From the NCBI GenBank assembly GCA_963377175.1, contig CAUJNA010000853.1, positions 43,501 through 107,500 of the forward strand: a stretch of 64,000 bases of DNA, given 5' to 3'. Below the pieces are notes generated by a model, which was not told the DNA's origin, searched no databases, and was given only the letters and a program-made list of their open reading frames with translations. The position numbers and the translations under genes were made by a program. Of this stretch, positions 39,464 through 50,539 are shown piece after piece. Position 1 is the first letter of the stretch. The number at the start of each line of letters is the position of its first letter. This stretch comes from Effrenium voratum (Eukaryota; Sar; Dinophyceae; Suessiales; Symbiodiniaceae).

Positions 39464-40717
39464 ATCAATATTCCCTTCTCTGGGCCACCAAGAGACCCTG
39501 TCGGGTTCCATTTTTGAATTGGAGGGCAACCAATGTAAAAAAACAAAAACAAAAACAGCCTAGTGATGATGGTTTGCCCCCCAAGAACTACCGAAATAAA
39601 GGGGGGGATGCCTCAAAAGCCCATGTGAGACATATCAAATCTTTTTCGTGGTCTTCCACAGTCATCCCATGTGACCGGGCCTTTTGATCAACCCCCACGT
39701 GGATGGGGGGCTGGGCTCGCGCGGAAACCGCGCTTCGGAGAGATTGGACTTGCTAGACCCACAGTTGTTGGGGTCAGCAAAGTTGTGCGGAGAGACAGGT
39801 GTATGGCCAAGAGGGAGGCATTTGCAGCAGCATCCCCAGAGATATTCTATTTAAAACGAAGCCTCCAGAGATATTCCATTTTGAATCTTTTAATTTTGGG
39901 GAGAGCTCATTTGCTCACTGGGCGTTTCAGGGATGAGAACACGAGGGATTGACCATTTGCCCACTTGCCAACGAGCAAACAAGCAAATGGTTTCCACTCA
40001 CCAGCCAGTTTGTTTGAACCGCCAGACCTTGGAGACCCATTTAAAGGGGAACCGAAACGAAAAGATGTTGAAGCAAACAGTAGACTTAAACGTTTCTAAG
40101 CAGCGTGACTGGCCTAACCCTGGTTTGCTGGGTCGACGCAACATCTGGGAGCTTGCCTATAAGCCTAGACAACTTACAATGAGCTCACCGGGTAGAGCGA
40201 GCTCCATGATGAGGGTCCCTTGCCCGGGTTTCTTTTTCCAGCGGAGTTGTAGTAATTTGGCCAGATTGTATGGATACTTCCCCCGTTGATTTTCCAAAAG
40301 GAAGCCAACAGGACACGGATGGGTGGTCCCCCCCATTTTTGTTTTTCTCCCGCACGACCCAAAATCAACCTCCCGGGTTCTGGAAGAAAGGGTTGGGAAA
40401 GGGCCAAGGTAGAGTCTACCCTTGCCCCTTTTGGGAACAACGGAGCGCCCACAAAATGAGCGGAACAAAAGGAACTCCTCGTGAAGAGCCTTTTCCCTTG
40501 CGACAAATGAGGCTCGCTATGGGGCCTTGACATTTCAGTCCAACTCATGGCCGTGGGGCGCGCCCGGCGTTGAAACGTCGTTGGTGCCAGTTGCTTGTGA
40601 GAGGTGTTTTAGCCGTTTTGCGGTGTTCCGCGTGTTTTTTTTTTTTTTTTTTCGAGAATCCGAAAGAAAGACCGCCATTTCTTGAGTCTGGCAATTTGAC
40701 ACACACACACGCACACA
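39464..40717. other. No supported gene
   Basis: Open frames on both strands (for example KPRFGEIGLARPTVVGVSKV on + at 39730). A poly-T run of 20 at 40635-40652. No repeat family recognised. Confidence 0.3.
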
Positions 40718-41190
40718 TTGCGTCTCGTCAAAGCCAGTTCCCAGAGAGCTTTGAAGCATGGCTCAACCCGTTTCGAAGCCGGGGATTTGAGGAGTGCTTC
40801 AGCGCTTTGCCGCTTGGCAACGATGGCGAAGGCCCTGGGGGTCGTGTCTTGCAGCCTTTGGCTGTTTCCTCAGTGTTCTTTGCATGCGGTTACATTTTTT
40901 TGTTGGTTCTGTTCATTTGTGGGGAACTTGGGGAGCTGCAAGAAATACAGTTGTTTTGCAGGGTTTGGGAAGTTTGGTTGAAGATTTCCCTCCCCATCTA
41001 GCCTTGAAAAACCGCGCGTGTGCGCCCACACAGCCAAGCTGGGTGCTGCGCCGGCCTGGGATTTGCTGGGAACAGTACATGCATGCGCTTCGCTCCCTGG
41101 GTTTGGGCGGGGGGACGATCCGAGTTTCTGGGCAAGCTCTAGAGAGTGAACTTGTCTTCTTTCAGTCGGGCGACTTGTTGTGGGGAGCCC
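40718..41190 (+). other. Coding-ambiguous region
   Basis: Several + frames look protein-like: FEAWLNPFRSRGFEECFSAL (40750-40830); and after CCACACAG at 41033, AKLGAAPAWDLLGTVHACAS or WVLRRPGICWEQYMHALRSL. I cannot choose between them. Confidence 0.3.
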
Positions 41191-41860
41191 AGTTGGGAAG
41201 ACAAGAAGACACAACAAGATAAAGCACAGCTCAGTAACTAAGTAATAAATGAATCAATAATTGATAATGGCACATCTTGACTACACATTATTGTTGGTCA
41301 GCTATGAATACGTATGGTGGTGGAACTGGAAGTTATGCAGGCGGAAGCCCGAACGAAGATCCAGCACCACCCCACAACCCTGCGGAACTCTACGGTGGCT
41401 CTTTGGCTTACTGCTGGAGGAGGACTCGCATCTCTCCCTCGTCTTTCCCCGCCTCTCCTCTTTCTCTGCCTCTCTTTGCCTCTCCCCGCCTCTCTGTATT
41501 CACCTCGTCTTCTGGTCTCCCGTTTTTTCTAGATCCAATCCTGCCACTTGGGGTCCTCGTCAGTTTGAGCCCATGCTGCTTGTTCAAACATGTGTTGTTT
41601 GTGCAATGGCGTTTTTGCCTGCGTGCTGTTCGTGCAACAGCGTGCTGTTTGTGCAAAAAGTGTCCTGGTTTGTTGGGCTGGAGAAAGCAAGGAGACAGCG
41701 CAGAGTAAAGATTCTTCTGTATGAAACACGTCTGTCAAGCATTTGCTGCCCAGCCCAATGCAGCCTAAGCTCATTGTCTGCTGTGCATTTGCTGCGCAGA
41801 CCCATCTTTCAACACGTGAAGGAAGAAGTGGGTCAGGGTGGGTGTGACCGCAGGCATACA
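41191..41860. other. Coding-ambiguous; small TGCAA/CTGTT tandem
   Basis: 41314-41532 frame VVELEVMQAEARTKIQHHPT. 41580-41660 has diverged GTGCTGTTCGTGCAACAGC repeats. No family. Confidence 0.3.
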
Positions 41861-41864
41861 GAAT

Positions 41865-42063
41865 AACTAGTACAAATAAAAACAAATAAAATAAATAAAT
41901 CAGCCAACAAATAAATACATAAATAAATAAATAAGTAAACACATCCATTAGATAAATCAACAACTGAAGAACTCAATAAGTCAATAAGTAACTATATATA
42001 TATATATATATGCGCATTTATAACACTCAGCGAGCACACACACACATATATATATATATATAC
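41865..42063. repeat. A-rich (AAAT)n tract and (TA)n tracts
   Basis: (AATA)n with ACAA interruptions (41868-41945), then (TA)n at 41993-42012 and 42045-42063. Confidence 0.9.
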
Positions 42064-42885
42064 AGGCAGAAAGACAAGCAGGCAGGCAGACACAGGGCCT
42101 GGATCCCAGGTACTCCTCGCACAAGATCGAGGTGAGTCCTCAGGGCACTTGGGTGGTGGCCAAAGAGCCTGGGGCCCCAGGGGGGTTTCGGGGGGTTTCG
42201 GGGGCCCCGGCCGGAGGTGTCTGATTTCACCCGACCGAAACTTCTGGAAGAGAAAATGGGGGGCGTCCGGGTCTTTGTGTGTATATGTGTGTGTGTGGTG
42301 TTTTTGTGTGTGTGTGTGTGCCTTGGCTAAAAGGTTAAAAGGGCCCCAGAACATCCAAGTCATACCAGTGTAGTGGATATGGCCCCACCATGTGCCAAGA
42401 TGCAATGGATACAGTGTGTTTGGAAGCCGCCTTACAACTTTGGATGCGCCGATTTTTTCTGTGGGTTGACATGGGCAAGACATTTTTGGAGCCTGTTCAG
42501 CATGCAGAAATCACTTGCATGTGTCTGAGCCTCCCAAAGATTTTCCGCATGTGCACCCTTCGGAGACAGGGCTTTCGGAGAATGAGTTGTTTTCGACAAG
42601 CTAATAATGGAACCCCCACCTGGGGGGGGGTCCAATTCTTGATTCAGCTTCTGAAATTATTTTGCATATGCCAGCCGGACACAGAAGTGCATTTCGTTGA
42701 GTAGCGCAGAGTAAACACGCCGACTTGCGAGTGCTTGTTTCTTCGGAACTAGGTTCCCAGTGCAGCCCTTTCACCCTTTTTGGAAGTCCCCCCCCCCAAA
42801 GAAAACCCTGGTTGGGGTATAACATTATACCGCACATGAGGTCCAATTCTTGCTTCAGCTTCTGAAGTTTGGTGAAATTCGGCAG
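42064..42885. other. No supported exon; related 3' fragments
   Basis: 42601-42660 and 42780-42870 both contain GGTCCAATTCTTG...TTCAGCTTCTGAA, a duplicated approx. 40-bp segment. Short (TG)n at 42290-42320. Confidence 0.4.
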
Positions 42886-43058
42886 AATCCGCGGCCCTCC
42901 AAAATCGGGCGCGCAGCCCCGAGGCTGTTCCTGGACAACCGCTGCGGGCGGGGCGCCTTGGCGGGGCTCGGCCTGGAGGCGGTCGCGAAGGTCGCGCCTG
43001 CCGCGGCCCCTCGGACCGGGCGTGTACCACAGGGCCCCACATGGGGGACCTGGGCCAG
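42886..43058 (+). CDS. Internal exon, Ala/Arg/Pro-rich, ending at element A6
   Basis: The acceptor is AAATTCGGCAG (ends 42885). The frame reads NPRPSKIGRAAPRLFLDNRC, GRGALAGLGLEAVAKVAPAA, APRTGRVPQGPTWGTWA. It ends GGGCCAG|GTCTTC at 43058, the 5' junction of A6. 173 nt, phase 0 in and phase 2 out. No family recognised. Confidence 0.5.
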
Positions 43059-43344
43059 GTCTTCCAGGATCGTGCCCTTTTGCCGTTTCTTTTCTTGGGG
43101 AGCAGGGTTGTGGGATCAAGGGTTTATCCCCACTTCTGTGATACAAGTGGTCATTTCCCACAGCCCAGTGGGGGAGGGTTGCCCTACTAAAATAGACAAA
43201 TCCAAAATATATATATATATATATATATTAAAAAATCGGGTACCCTTATGTGGGCGGCATGGTTCTCTCACCTGCATGGTCAATCGAGACTGCGCCTCTT
43301 GCCAAAAGGGTACCCTTATTCTAAGCTCTCTACTGGAAGACCAA
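43055..43344 (+). repeat. Family A element, copy A6, with internal insertion
   Basis: CCAGGTCTTCCAGGATCGTG ... GGGGGAGGGTTGCCCTACTA then AAATAGAC ... CTCTCTACTGGAAGACCAAT. About 180 bp longer than other copies because of extra sequence in the G-rich arm and a (TA)n tract with a duplicated GGGTACCCTTAT. Confidence 0.65.
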
Positions 43345-43520
43345 TTGTGGGAAACGAGCGAATGGTTCACACAAGGGCCAATTGTCGCACGTAGGTGGGC
43401 CCAGTTGGTATGTAGCAAATTAAAATCCCCCCCCCAAAAAAAAAGAAAAGGAAAGAAAACAAAACCGAAGGGGAAGCACACATACACACCCAAGTAATTA
43501 CTTTTTGCCTCTTCGAGTAG

Positions 43521-43640
43521 GCGCCCGTGTTGACTGCGCCAAAGGTCAAGCTGCCGGTGGCCTCCTCGCTGGTGTCGCTCTCCGCCCTGGACGGCAGCGT
43601 GCCTCGGCCTCTGCCGAACCAAACCCCCGAAACGAACCCC
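43521..43640 (+). CDS. Candidate exon, unknown protein
   Basis: The acceptor is GCCTCTTCGAGTAG (ends 43520). The frame reads APVLTAPKVKLPVASSLVSL, SALDGSVPRPLPNQTPETNP. Phase 0. The donor is uncertain; the frame is open to about 43710. Confidence 0.45.
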
Positions 43641-44910
43641 CGGAGGAACACGTTGGGAGGACTGTTTGGAAGCCGCGGTGGCTGTTTTTTTTTTGGGGGG
43701 GGGGTGGTGGCTGAGGGTATTACATTTTTGTTGGGGGGGTTTGGGCCCGAACTCGTAGTCCATGCCATCCCCCCCCCCCCCAGTCGGCGCTGCATGTGGC
43801 TTGCAGGGGCGCTTTTGCGACTTGAGTTTTTTGGTGTGGAGAATCGAGTGTACGGGCTCGCGGCCTTCGCTTCGTGCGCGAGGGAAGGCCCCAGAAGGCT
43901 CCATTCTGTTCCTGGAACTCGCAGCCAGTTCGTCGAAGTGACGTGCCGCATTTCGGAAGTCCCATATTTGGGTTTGCGTCGAAGGGAACCCCAAGAGGGT
44001 TTGTTTTCTTTTGGTTTCCCCGCGTACCGTTTGCAGGGTACTCGGCAGCTTGGTATTTGCTGCTCGAATTGTACCAACACATACTTGCTCCTTTGAGATC
44101 AATCTCATGGAGATTGAACTTTCAATGTCGGCAGATGCAACCATGTGCAGCAAACTCCACTGAATCAAGCAGCGCTGTTTACTGCACTTCGGAATGCACA
44201 CAGCATCTTGATCGATGCACGGCCCATTTGCATCGCCATCTGCATCGCCATCTCGATCTCAATTTGTTATGTCTACGTTTCCAATAGGAAGATCCGAGAA
44301 AGAGAGACATGACAAGAAACTGTTGCTTTCGGCACTTCGCATTGATTTACATTGGCAAGCATGATCAAATGTTCCAGCGTCAAACAAAAGGGTTGCTTGT
44401 AAACGTTCAGCACAGGGGTCCATTTTGCCAGTTGATTTTGAACTCTTGCATCAAAACCTATGCTCCAAAGACAAGATCGTCGCAAGGGACGACACTTAGG
44501 CTCCGGGAGAAGGAACAACAAGTAAGCCAGCCCACATGTTTGGTCGTTTCGAGTCTACCGGAACGTAACACCGAAAACGGCAGTCATGAACCAGAAAGAG
44601 GGCACTTTGTGGGGGACCGACTGACCGCGTGTTTTTCCATGTCTAAATGGATGTGTCCATGTCCAGGCGAAAGCCGAGACGCGTTGGGTCCCCAGCGGTT
44701 CGTGGCCACACAAATCCGTCTTGGAAGCCTGGGGAAGTTCCTTCATGCCTTCCAAGCGGCAAAACAGCTCAAATGCTCCTCGCAAACTGGTATCTCGACC
44801 ATATGCAGGAACAAGTTTCTGCAGGCTGGCCACAAGTTTGGCCACTGTTTGTTCCCAAGTATTAACTCTGTGTGTGTGTGTGTCCCTATTTCCAACTACC
44901 CAGCTCTATG
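43641..44910. other. Coding-ambiguous on both strands
   Basis: + frame 43855-43980: NRVYGLAAFASCAREGPRRL. - frames: VASADIESSISMRLISKEQV (44050-44150) and ARHFDELAASSRNRMEPSGA (43880-43950). G10 and C10 runs near 43690 and 43770. No decision possible by eye. Confidence 0.25.
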
Positions 44911-44914
44911 AATT

Positions 44915-45113
44915 TAACGAGCACTCATCAAAGGACCTACATCCAAATCCATGTCCACCCTTCAGTGTCCATTTCCTGAAAATCTAGGGGTACCTTCCCA
45001 AATTCTTTCCAGGGATCCTTATTTCTAGAAAACCTGCGGAAGCCCAGGAAAAACGGATCCGGTTTTTGGAAAGAACGATGGTTGAAAAGAATGGACAAGG
45101 AATCAACCCCTAG
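44915..45113 (-). repeat. Family C element, copy C2 (inverted)
   Basis: GAGCACTCATCAAAGG...TCCTGAAAATCTAGGGGTAC...GGAATCAACCCCTAG, the complement of C1. It ends where the next exon starts. Confidence 0.65.
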
Positions 45114-45303
45114 AGAACAGGAAACGGCCGCATCTCCAAACCGGTGGGCGAGAGATTTTATTTCTCAGGTGGTCTTCGACGAGTTTCAGCTGCAGGAGGC
45201 CAATGCCTTTCAGCCTGCGGCCTTGTTCAAACTGGCGGGCCTTGAAAATGGCGCGCGGCTGGTGTGGCGGGTTCCGCTGCCCATGCAGCTGTTCCTTGGC
45301 TAA
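45114..45303 (+). CDS. Candidate terminal exon, unknown protein
   Basis: Opens after CAACCCCTAG (end of C2). The frame reads SPNRWARDFISQVVFDEFQL, QEANAFQPAALFKLAGLENG, ARLVWRVPLPMQLFLG and stops at TAA. Phase 2 entry. Highly protein-like; looks like a C-terminal exon. No family recognised. Confidence 0.5.
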
Positions 45304-46604
45304 CAATTGGAAGATTGGGGAGGGGTGCGAGTTAGGTGGGAGGAATCGGTCTGGGACCGTTCCTTGGCGAACCAATGGGGAGGTGTGAGTTAGGGAAGAT
45401 GTTTGAGAAGATATCAACAAGAACCACTTGGGGCCATTTTCAAAGTTTGAAGCCCCTATTCAAAGGACCCTGTTGAACATCTGGTTTTTGGATTCCCTAT
45501 TGGATTTGGGGCGAACTGCACAGTTCCCGTCACCCTGCGAAGAAATCAACTGGACTTCTTGGCATGCGGGTATCGTGAAGTGTGGTACTGTCAGCTGCTG
45601 TTTCCACCAGAGCCAAACAGCGCAAGCACATGTGTGTGTGTGTGTGTGGATTTGGTCTGGTGAAGCCTACACCCTGTCATGCTTTTCCGTGTGTCGCTTT
45701 GGACGCACTCCTTGTGGGTGGTGCAGAGTGGGGATTGGGGTGGGGATGGAGAATGCGAGGGAGGGCTAGCCAAAGTCTGTCTCCAAAAAAGGAGATGATG
45801 CACGTGGAGCTGCCCTCCTTTCTTGGAAAAAAAAGGTCGCCCGAGACCTTATCGGTTGTTTTGCTGGGAAAAGGCGGCCCCCGGAAACCCTGCCTTTTCG
45901 TGAGAGGCTGGACCGGCGAGTTCCAAAACCGGGACCCGCCATCCTTTCTCGGAAAGTTGGCATCCTCGTTTAAAGCACCCAGGGACTGGCCAGTTCCAAA
46001 CTTGCTTTGTTTCAAACTGCGGATGCCGCTTTCATGCGTCCAGCGAGCTCCAACGAGCCCAAGCCAGTTGCCTCCCTATAGTTTCCTTTCTTGCTTGCAC
46101 ATGACCCGTTATTTGCCAAGGCTATGCTTCAAGCAAACATGTCGTTTGTTAAGGGGAAACCAAGAGGAAGCCGTCCATTTAGGGGTTCCCCTACCTTTGA
46201 GACAACCCTGAAGCTAAACCGACCGGGTCTGCCGATTGCAACGACTGTTGGCCAGTTGCCACGGCGTTCCCAAGGTTCTGAGAAGAATCTGGGGCTTGGG
46301 GAAGCCGTGCGGACGGACCAAACATCTGTGAGAACACCTGTTCGAATGGATACATATCAACTTGCGCCCGCCGGTCGGCGTGGTTTTTACAACCATGCAC
46401 AGCACTCTTGAGCCATTTGCTTGCAGTTGGCTGAACGTCGGCACCATTCCAGCTCTTAGTTTCATCCCCTTTGATTGCCCACATCTGGGAAGGGTGCCAT
46501 CTACTTTCACCCGCTGCTTGTTGCTTCCATTGGCCGAAGTGATTGCCCAAGAAAAGCAACAAGACGTGATCGATTTCACTGGACCCGGTTTTCTTTCATT
46601 GCTG
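45304..46604. other. No supported exon
   Basis: Open frames on both strands without splice or domain support, for example + 45582-46211. (TG)8 at 45631-45647. Confidence 0.3.
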
Positions 46605-46638
46605 CTATGAAAGAGAACGAAGGAGTGGCCGGGCCCAG

Positions 46639-46710
46639 GTTTTGGAACTCCGACTTCCACAGCAAGTTGGACGCGAGCGGCATCCACGTTTCGGAGGCCC
46701 CGATGAGCCG
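46639..46710 (+). CDS. Candidate exon
   Basis: After GGGCCCAG the frame FWNSDFHSKLDASGIHVSEA then PMSR. Followed by repeated GATGAGCCG. Short, protein-like. Confidence 0.35.
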
Positions 46711-46779
46711 ATGAGCCGACGAGCCGATGAGCCAAGCTCGTTTTCGAGCGATTTTGCGCGCGGCTTGAGTTGGGCGAGG

Positions 46780-47057
46780 GTTTTCCTTTTTTCTCCTGGC
46801 CATGGCTTGATTTGCGGTGATGGTTTTTGAGGGCCGCCTTTTTTGAGTTGCGGGGCGGCTTTAAGGGAGACAGGAGCTCCTGGCCCAAGCCCTTCCAGAG
46901 CAGGGTGGAGCCGAGTCGCGTGGTTGAGCGGATTTTCGGGAAGTGCAGGCCCAGCGCTGGCACTCGGGTGCATGGTGTCCACGAGATCCCTCAGGTGCCT
47001 GATGGCACTCTCTCGGGCTTGGGGATCCTCGACCATCAGGAGCGAGGTGGAGATCAT
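46780..47057 (-). other. Minus-strand open frame over the retroelement 5' side
   Basis: MISTSLLMVEDPQARESAIR then HLRDLVDTMHPSASAGPALP. Protein-like, opposite to the methyltransferase remnant. Origin unknown. Confidence 0.25.
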
Positions 47058-47109
47058 GATCGGTGATGGGATGTGTGTGATGCCCGATCGCTTTTCCTTT
47101 TATCACCTG

Positions 47110-47480
47110 CAGGTTCAGTCGAACACCGATCTGCTCCGCCTGGCCTTCTCCCTGGACACGTGGTTTCGTAGATCAGGCTTTGAGCCACACAAGGTATCTC
47201 CCCAGATCATTGAGCTATGCGCAGGATTTGGTGGAATGGGCATCGGCACGGGTTTCCTAAAAACGGCCAGACCGTGCTGAGCGTCGACAGTAACCAGCTG
47301 GCTATGAACCACATGCTCGCGCAATATGAATAGCCAGGTGTTGAAGACGAACCTCAACCATTTGGATGCGGCTCGCCTTATTCATCAGGGCTGCTCTCCT
47401 GGGTCTCCCACGGCGTTGAAGCTCCTCGCTGAACGCATCAATGTCAAATGGGGCCACGGCAGAGGATGAATCTTCAGAGG
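47110..47480 (+). pseudogene. Cytosine-5 DNA methyltransferase core fragment of a retroelement
   Basis: 47110-47270 reads VQSNTDLLRLAFSLDTWFRR...QIIELCAGFGGMGIGTGF; ELCAGFGGMGIG fits motif I (SAM-binding) of C5 methyltransferases. After a frameshift near 47265 come TVLSVDSNQLAMNHMLAQYE (motif II region), a stop, and SQVLKTNLNHLDAARLIHQG, PGSPTALKLL. The catalytic PCQ motif is not present, so it is a decayed fragment. Retroelements carrying such methyltransferases have been described in dinoflagellates; the assignment here follows that and the neighbouring reverse transcriptase. Confidence 0.6.
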
Positions 47481-47639
47481 TCAATGCCTTGACCCCGACA
47501 CAGGCCAAATCAATCCGCCTCATCCACGAAGGCAACGACCTGGTTTGAGGCGCTTCGCCACATCGATCTCCACACAGTCGTACTGGGGGCACCATCCATT
47601 GTGAGGATACACTTTTTTTGTATATTATCACTGCAGGCT

Positions 47640-48176
47640 GGCTTGGAGCTCAGAGTCCCTGCTCACTGCCAAAGAAGCCCTGATCACTGTCTGGAAATAT
47701 TGTGTGCAGGGATCGCTGGCTGCTTAACGGCTATCAGGCCGACACCGCAGCGCTTCTCCTGGAGAGCTTGGACGGGTTCCAACTCATGCCTCACCGAAAA
47801 GTTTTTATCCAGATGTGGAGGCGATCAGTCGCACCTTTCAGATCACGAGCAGCAGCGCATGGCGACGACAAAGTTGACGACCAGGTCCAACTTAGGGGGC
47901 CTAGATGTTGCGCTTCCTGACTTGCCAAGCACTTCGACATCTGACGGGCGTGCTTACGGCTTCATCCCAGCCCAAGTCTGGATCTGCCTTCAGGCGCAAG
48001 TTGAGGCTTTGCTGCAGCAAAGCAGTGACTTGTGTGGTCTTTCCACCGATGTCGTGAAGGCATTCAACAAGATCGGGCGACAACAGATGCTTCTGTTTGG
48101 CGCACCACATTGGTCTCACGTCCATCGGATGTTGACGATGTTGGTCAGTCTGCCTGCCCTCCTTCCCATCAATTGA
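47640..48176 (+). pseudogene. Reverse transcriptase fragment, frameshifted
   Basis: Frames shift around 47700-47890. The clear part (47895-48176) reads GRAYGFIPAQVWICLQAQVE, ALLQQSSDLCGLSTDVVKAF, NKIGRQQMLLFGAPHWSHVH. LCGLSTDVVKAFNKI resembles RT motif A with its catalytic Asp. The YxDD motif is not found. Together with the methyltransferase it forms one degenerate non-autonomous retroelement on +. Confidence 0.55.
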
Positions 48177-49120
48177 ACACTGCGAGGAGCTCACCCGGTC
48201 GCCTCTTTTCTTGGTACAGTGGCTTGTGAAGCAGATCTGCGTTTGAGATTTTGACTCGTTAGATTTTGGCCCCTTAGCTTGATCGAGCTGACATTGCTCC
48301 TGGCTAGGGAGGATGGCTTTGCATTCCTGAGGAAACAAAGTGACGGTAGCCGGTCTCTGGGATCGTTCTTCACTCGGCCAACCCTGCGCGACAGAGTCGT
48401 TCGCAAGGCATCTGACCTTGCGCGGCCCGGTTAGCCGCGTGGACTCAGACCTGGCGAAGTCCGAGTTTTCCCCTTGTTTTGGACCTCCGAAGGCTCAAGA
48501 AATCTCTAAGGGGCCCCCCTAGAAAGTTGGATGCGCATGAGGGTGCGGATATCCGCCTTTTTTGTTCTTTACATCACATGGTGGGGGTTGGCTTGCCATT
48601 CAATCCTCGAACGTGTAAAGATCTCAGAAATTGAGTAGCGACAGCAAGAAGTCAATCTAGCTATCAAAACCGAGGTCAGGTGTCCAAACCAACAAGGTCA
48701 TTCGCCCTGCACTGATACTATCGCGTTTTCCGTAGTTGCGCAAGATGGAACAACCTCGAACGTGTCCAGCTTTCTTGCAGTGGGATCTCAAAGTTTGCTT
48801 CTCATCACTCAGAACATGCTGGATTCAAGGAAGCTTCGGCTTAGAGAAAATCCCCGTCGCTATAGCGGGAACCCCGGACATGTTGAGTTAAATATATCCG
48901 TCAAGGGCATATTTAGGTTCGGACCGTTTATATACGGTGAGTAACATGCAAACTGGCACAACACCCCCAAAAAAAGGCCCCTGGGAAATCTCACGTGTAG
49001 CCGCACTCGTGCCTTGCTTGCATACTGTTTGAAGTCGCCGCTTAGCCCTAGGGTTGAACCCCTATGAAAAGAAAGGTTGACCCAATTTGGATGACAATCC
49101 TGAACGGTAAAAAATGGTGG
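48177..49120. other. Decayed retroelement 3' flank and intron-like sequence
   Basis: No continuous frame. A pyrimidine-CAG at 48755-48778 may be a splice acceptor. No repeat family recognised. Confidence 0.3.
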
Positions 49121-49240
49121 TTATATGGCTGTGGGTCAAAAATGCGTACCCAAAATGGCTTGCACTGATAAATGGAGCCAAAGACTTAAAGCCTGCGGTC
49201 CAATATCTGGTGGGTTTATTTTGGCCCATACCCATATGAT
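49121..49240 (+). repeat. Family H element, copy H2
   Basis: ATATGGCTGTGGGTCAAAAA ... ATTTTGGCCCATACCCATAT. Imperfect 19-bp terminal inverted repeats. It ends 35 bp before an exon. Confidence 0.7.
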
Positions 49241-49275
49241 CCCAACCATTGTTTTAATGGTGGTTTGAAACCTAG

Positions 49276-49428
49276 GCTTCGTGCGTGCCCTCCGCGTTCG
49301 GAGGACTTCCTGCTGGACCTGCTGCGACACCCGGAGCCCGAGATCTTCGGGCGCCTGCCGCTCGGCGCAAGAAAGCAGGCGTGGCTCGTGGACATCTGCC
49401 CCGAGGTGTATGGAAAAGCTGCATGTAG
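49276..49428 (+). CDS. Internal exon, unknown protein
   Basis: The acceptor is GAAACCTAG (ends 49275) and the donor ATGTAG|GTAAAA (GT at 49429). The frame reads CPPRSEDFLLDLLRHPEPEI, FGRLPLGARKQAWLVDICPE, VYGKAAC. 153 nt, phase 2 both sides. GC-rich, clearly protein-like; helix DFLLDLLRH. No family recognised. Confidence 0.6.
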   Translation, partial: ASCVPSAFGGLPAGPAATPGARDLRAPAARRKKAGVARGHLPRGVWKSCM

Positions 49429-49487
49429 GTAAAAAAAAAAAACAAAACAACACGCAAAACACTAGATTTGTTTTTTCTTTAAAGAGA

Positions 49488-49600
49488 AGAGGTCCTTTTT
49501 GGTGGTTTTGGTTGAAACATAGAGGGCGATTCCTGGTTTGCCGGGTGGTTGAATCATCTACCAGGGCCCCGGCTATTTCCCCCAAAAGGATGCATATGAC
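49488..49600 (+). repeat. Family D element
   Basis: GGTCCTTTTTGGTGGTTTTG ... TTCCTGGTTTGCCGGGTGG ... CTATTTCCCCCAAAAGGATGC. + orientation; termini diverged. Confidence 0.65.
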
Positions 49601-50535
49601 GCTGCGTGTATGCATGTCTCCGGAAGGCCCAATAGGTTACAGGTTGCCTTGCCCTTCAGGACCCCCTGAAACCACGCACCCATTTGCGTCTTGGAAGAGG
49701 GAACCCCGCCCCGTGTTTTTTCTCAGTGGTTTTCCATTCAAACCATCCTGAAAAGGGTGGCCTCAAAAAGAATGACCCATTGGAAAGAAGCATTCTGGGT
49801 TTATTCAATCAAGACATGGGGCCTTTCTGTGAAGCACCTATGGGGTCAAGTCCTCGTTTGGTGGTTTCGATTGGGGGTTTGGGGAACGGACGGAACAACT
49901 AGGAACAACCATGTTGCTGTTGGCCAAAAAGAGCTTCCACGGAACATGTCGGATACCTTGAGCACAAACATGTGTGAGTTGTTCATTTTCTTGGCAACAG
50001 GCTGACTTTGTTTGGGGCAATATGTTTGAAGACAAATCTGTTTTTTGCAATCAAAGGTTGGGAGTAAGTTATCTATTTGATGTGCAGCCAGGTGGTGATC
50101 CACCTGTCAAGAAGATCCTTCTTTCCTTCTTTGAAGCCCTGATTTCACGCCTATTTGGATCTGTCTTTCTTTTCAGGCAACCCTCAAATGGGTGTCACCT
50201 TGGTTTCCCTTGAACACAATGCTAAAAAGGGTAACCTTAAAAATACACCGATTTGGTTCTTGGTGCACAGTGATCAAAGCCCGCGCTTCCCTCGGGTCGC
50301 TGAAGGTCGCTGGTCGAGGAAGACTCTTCTGAGGAGCTGTAGTTCGTGATGGGGCCCTGCCTCTTGCAAGAAACGCGGCTTTTCTACTCTCCCGGCGATT
50401 CCGATTCCAGCTCCCACCTGATATGGGAAGAGCAAGTTCCTCTTAGCTGGTAACTTCTAGGTTTCGCCTTGGGGAGGGTACACATTCTGTATTGCGGTGC
50501 AATTCTAGTCCCTCAAATTGAAGCGGGCAAAAAGT
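49601..50535. other. No supported exon
   Basis: Intron-like. TTTTCAGGCAACCCTCAAATG at 50172 and similar TTTCCCTT/AAAAAGG inverted motifs suggest another short dispersed element. Confidence 0.3.
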
Positions 50536-50539
50536 AAGC

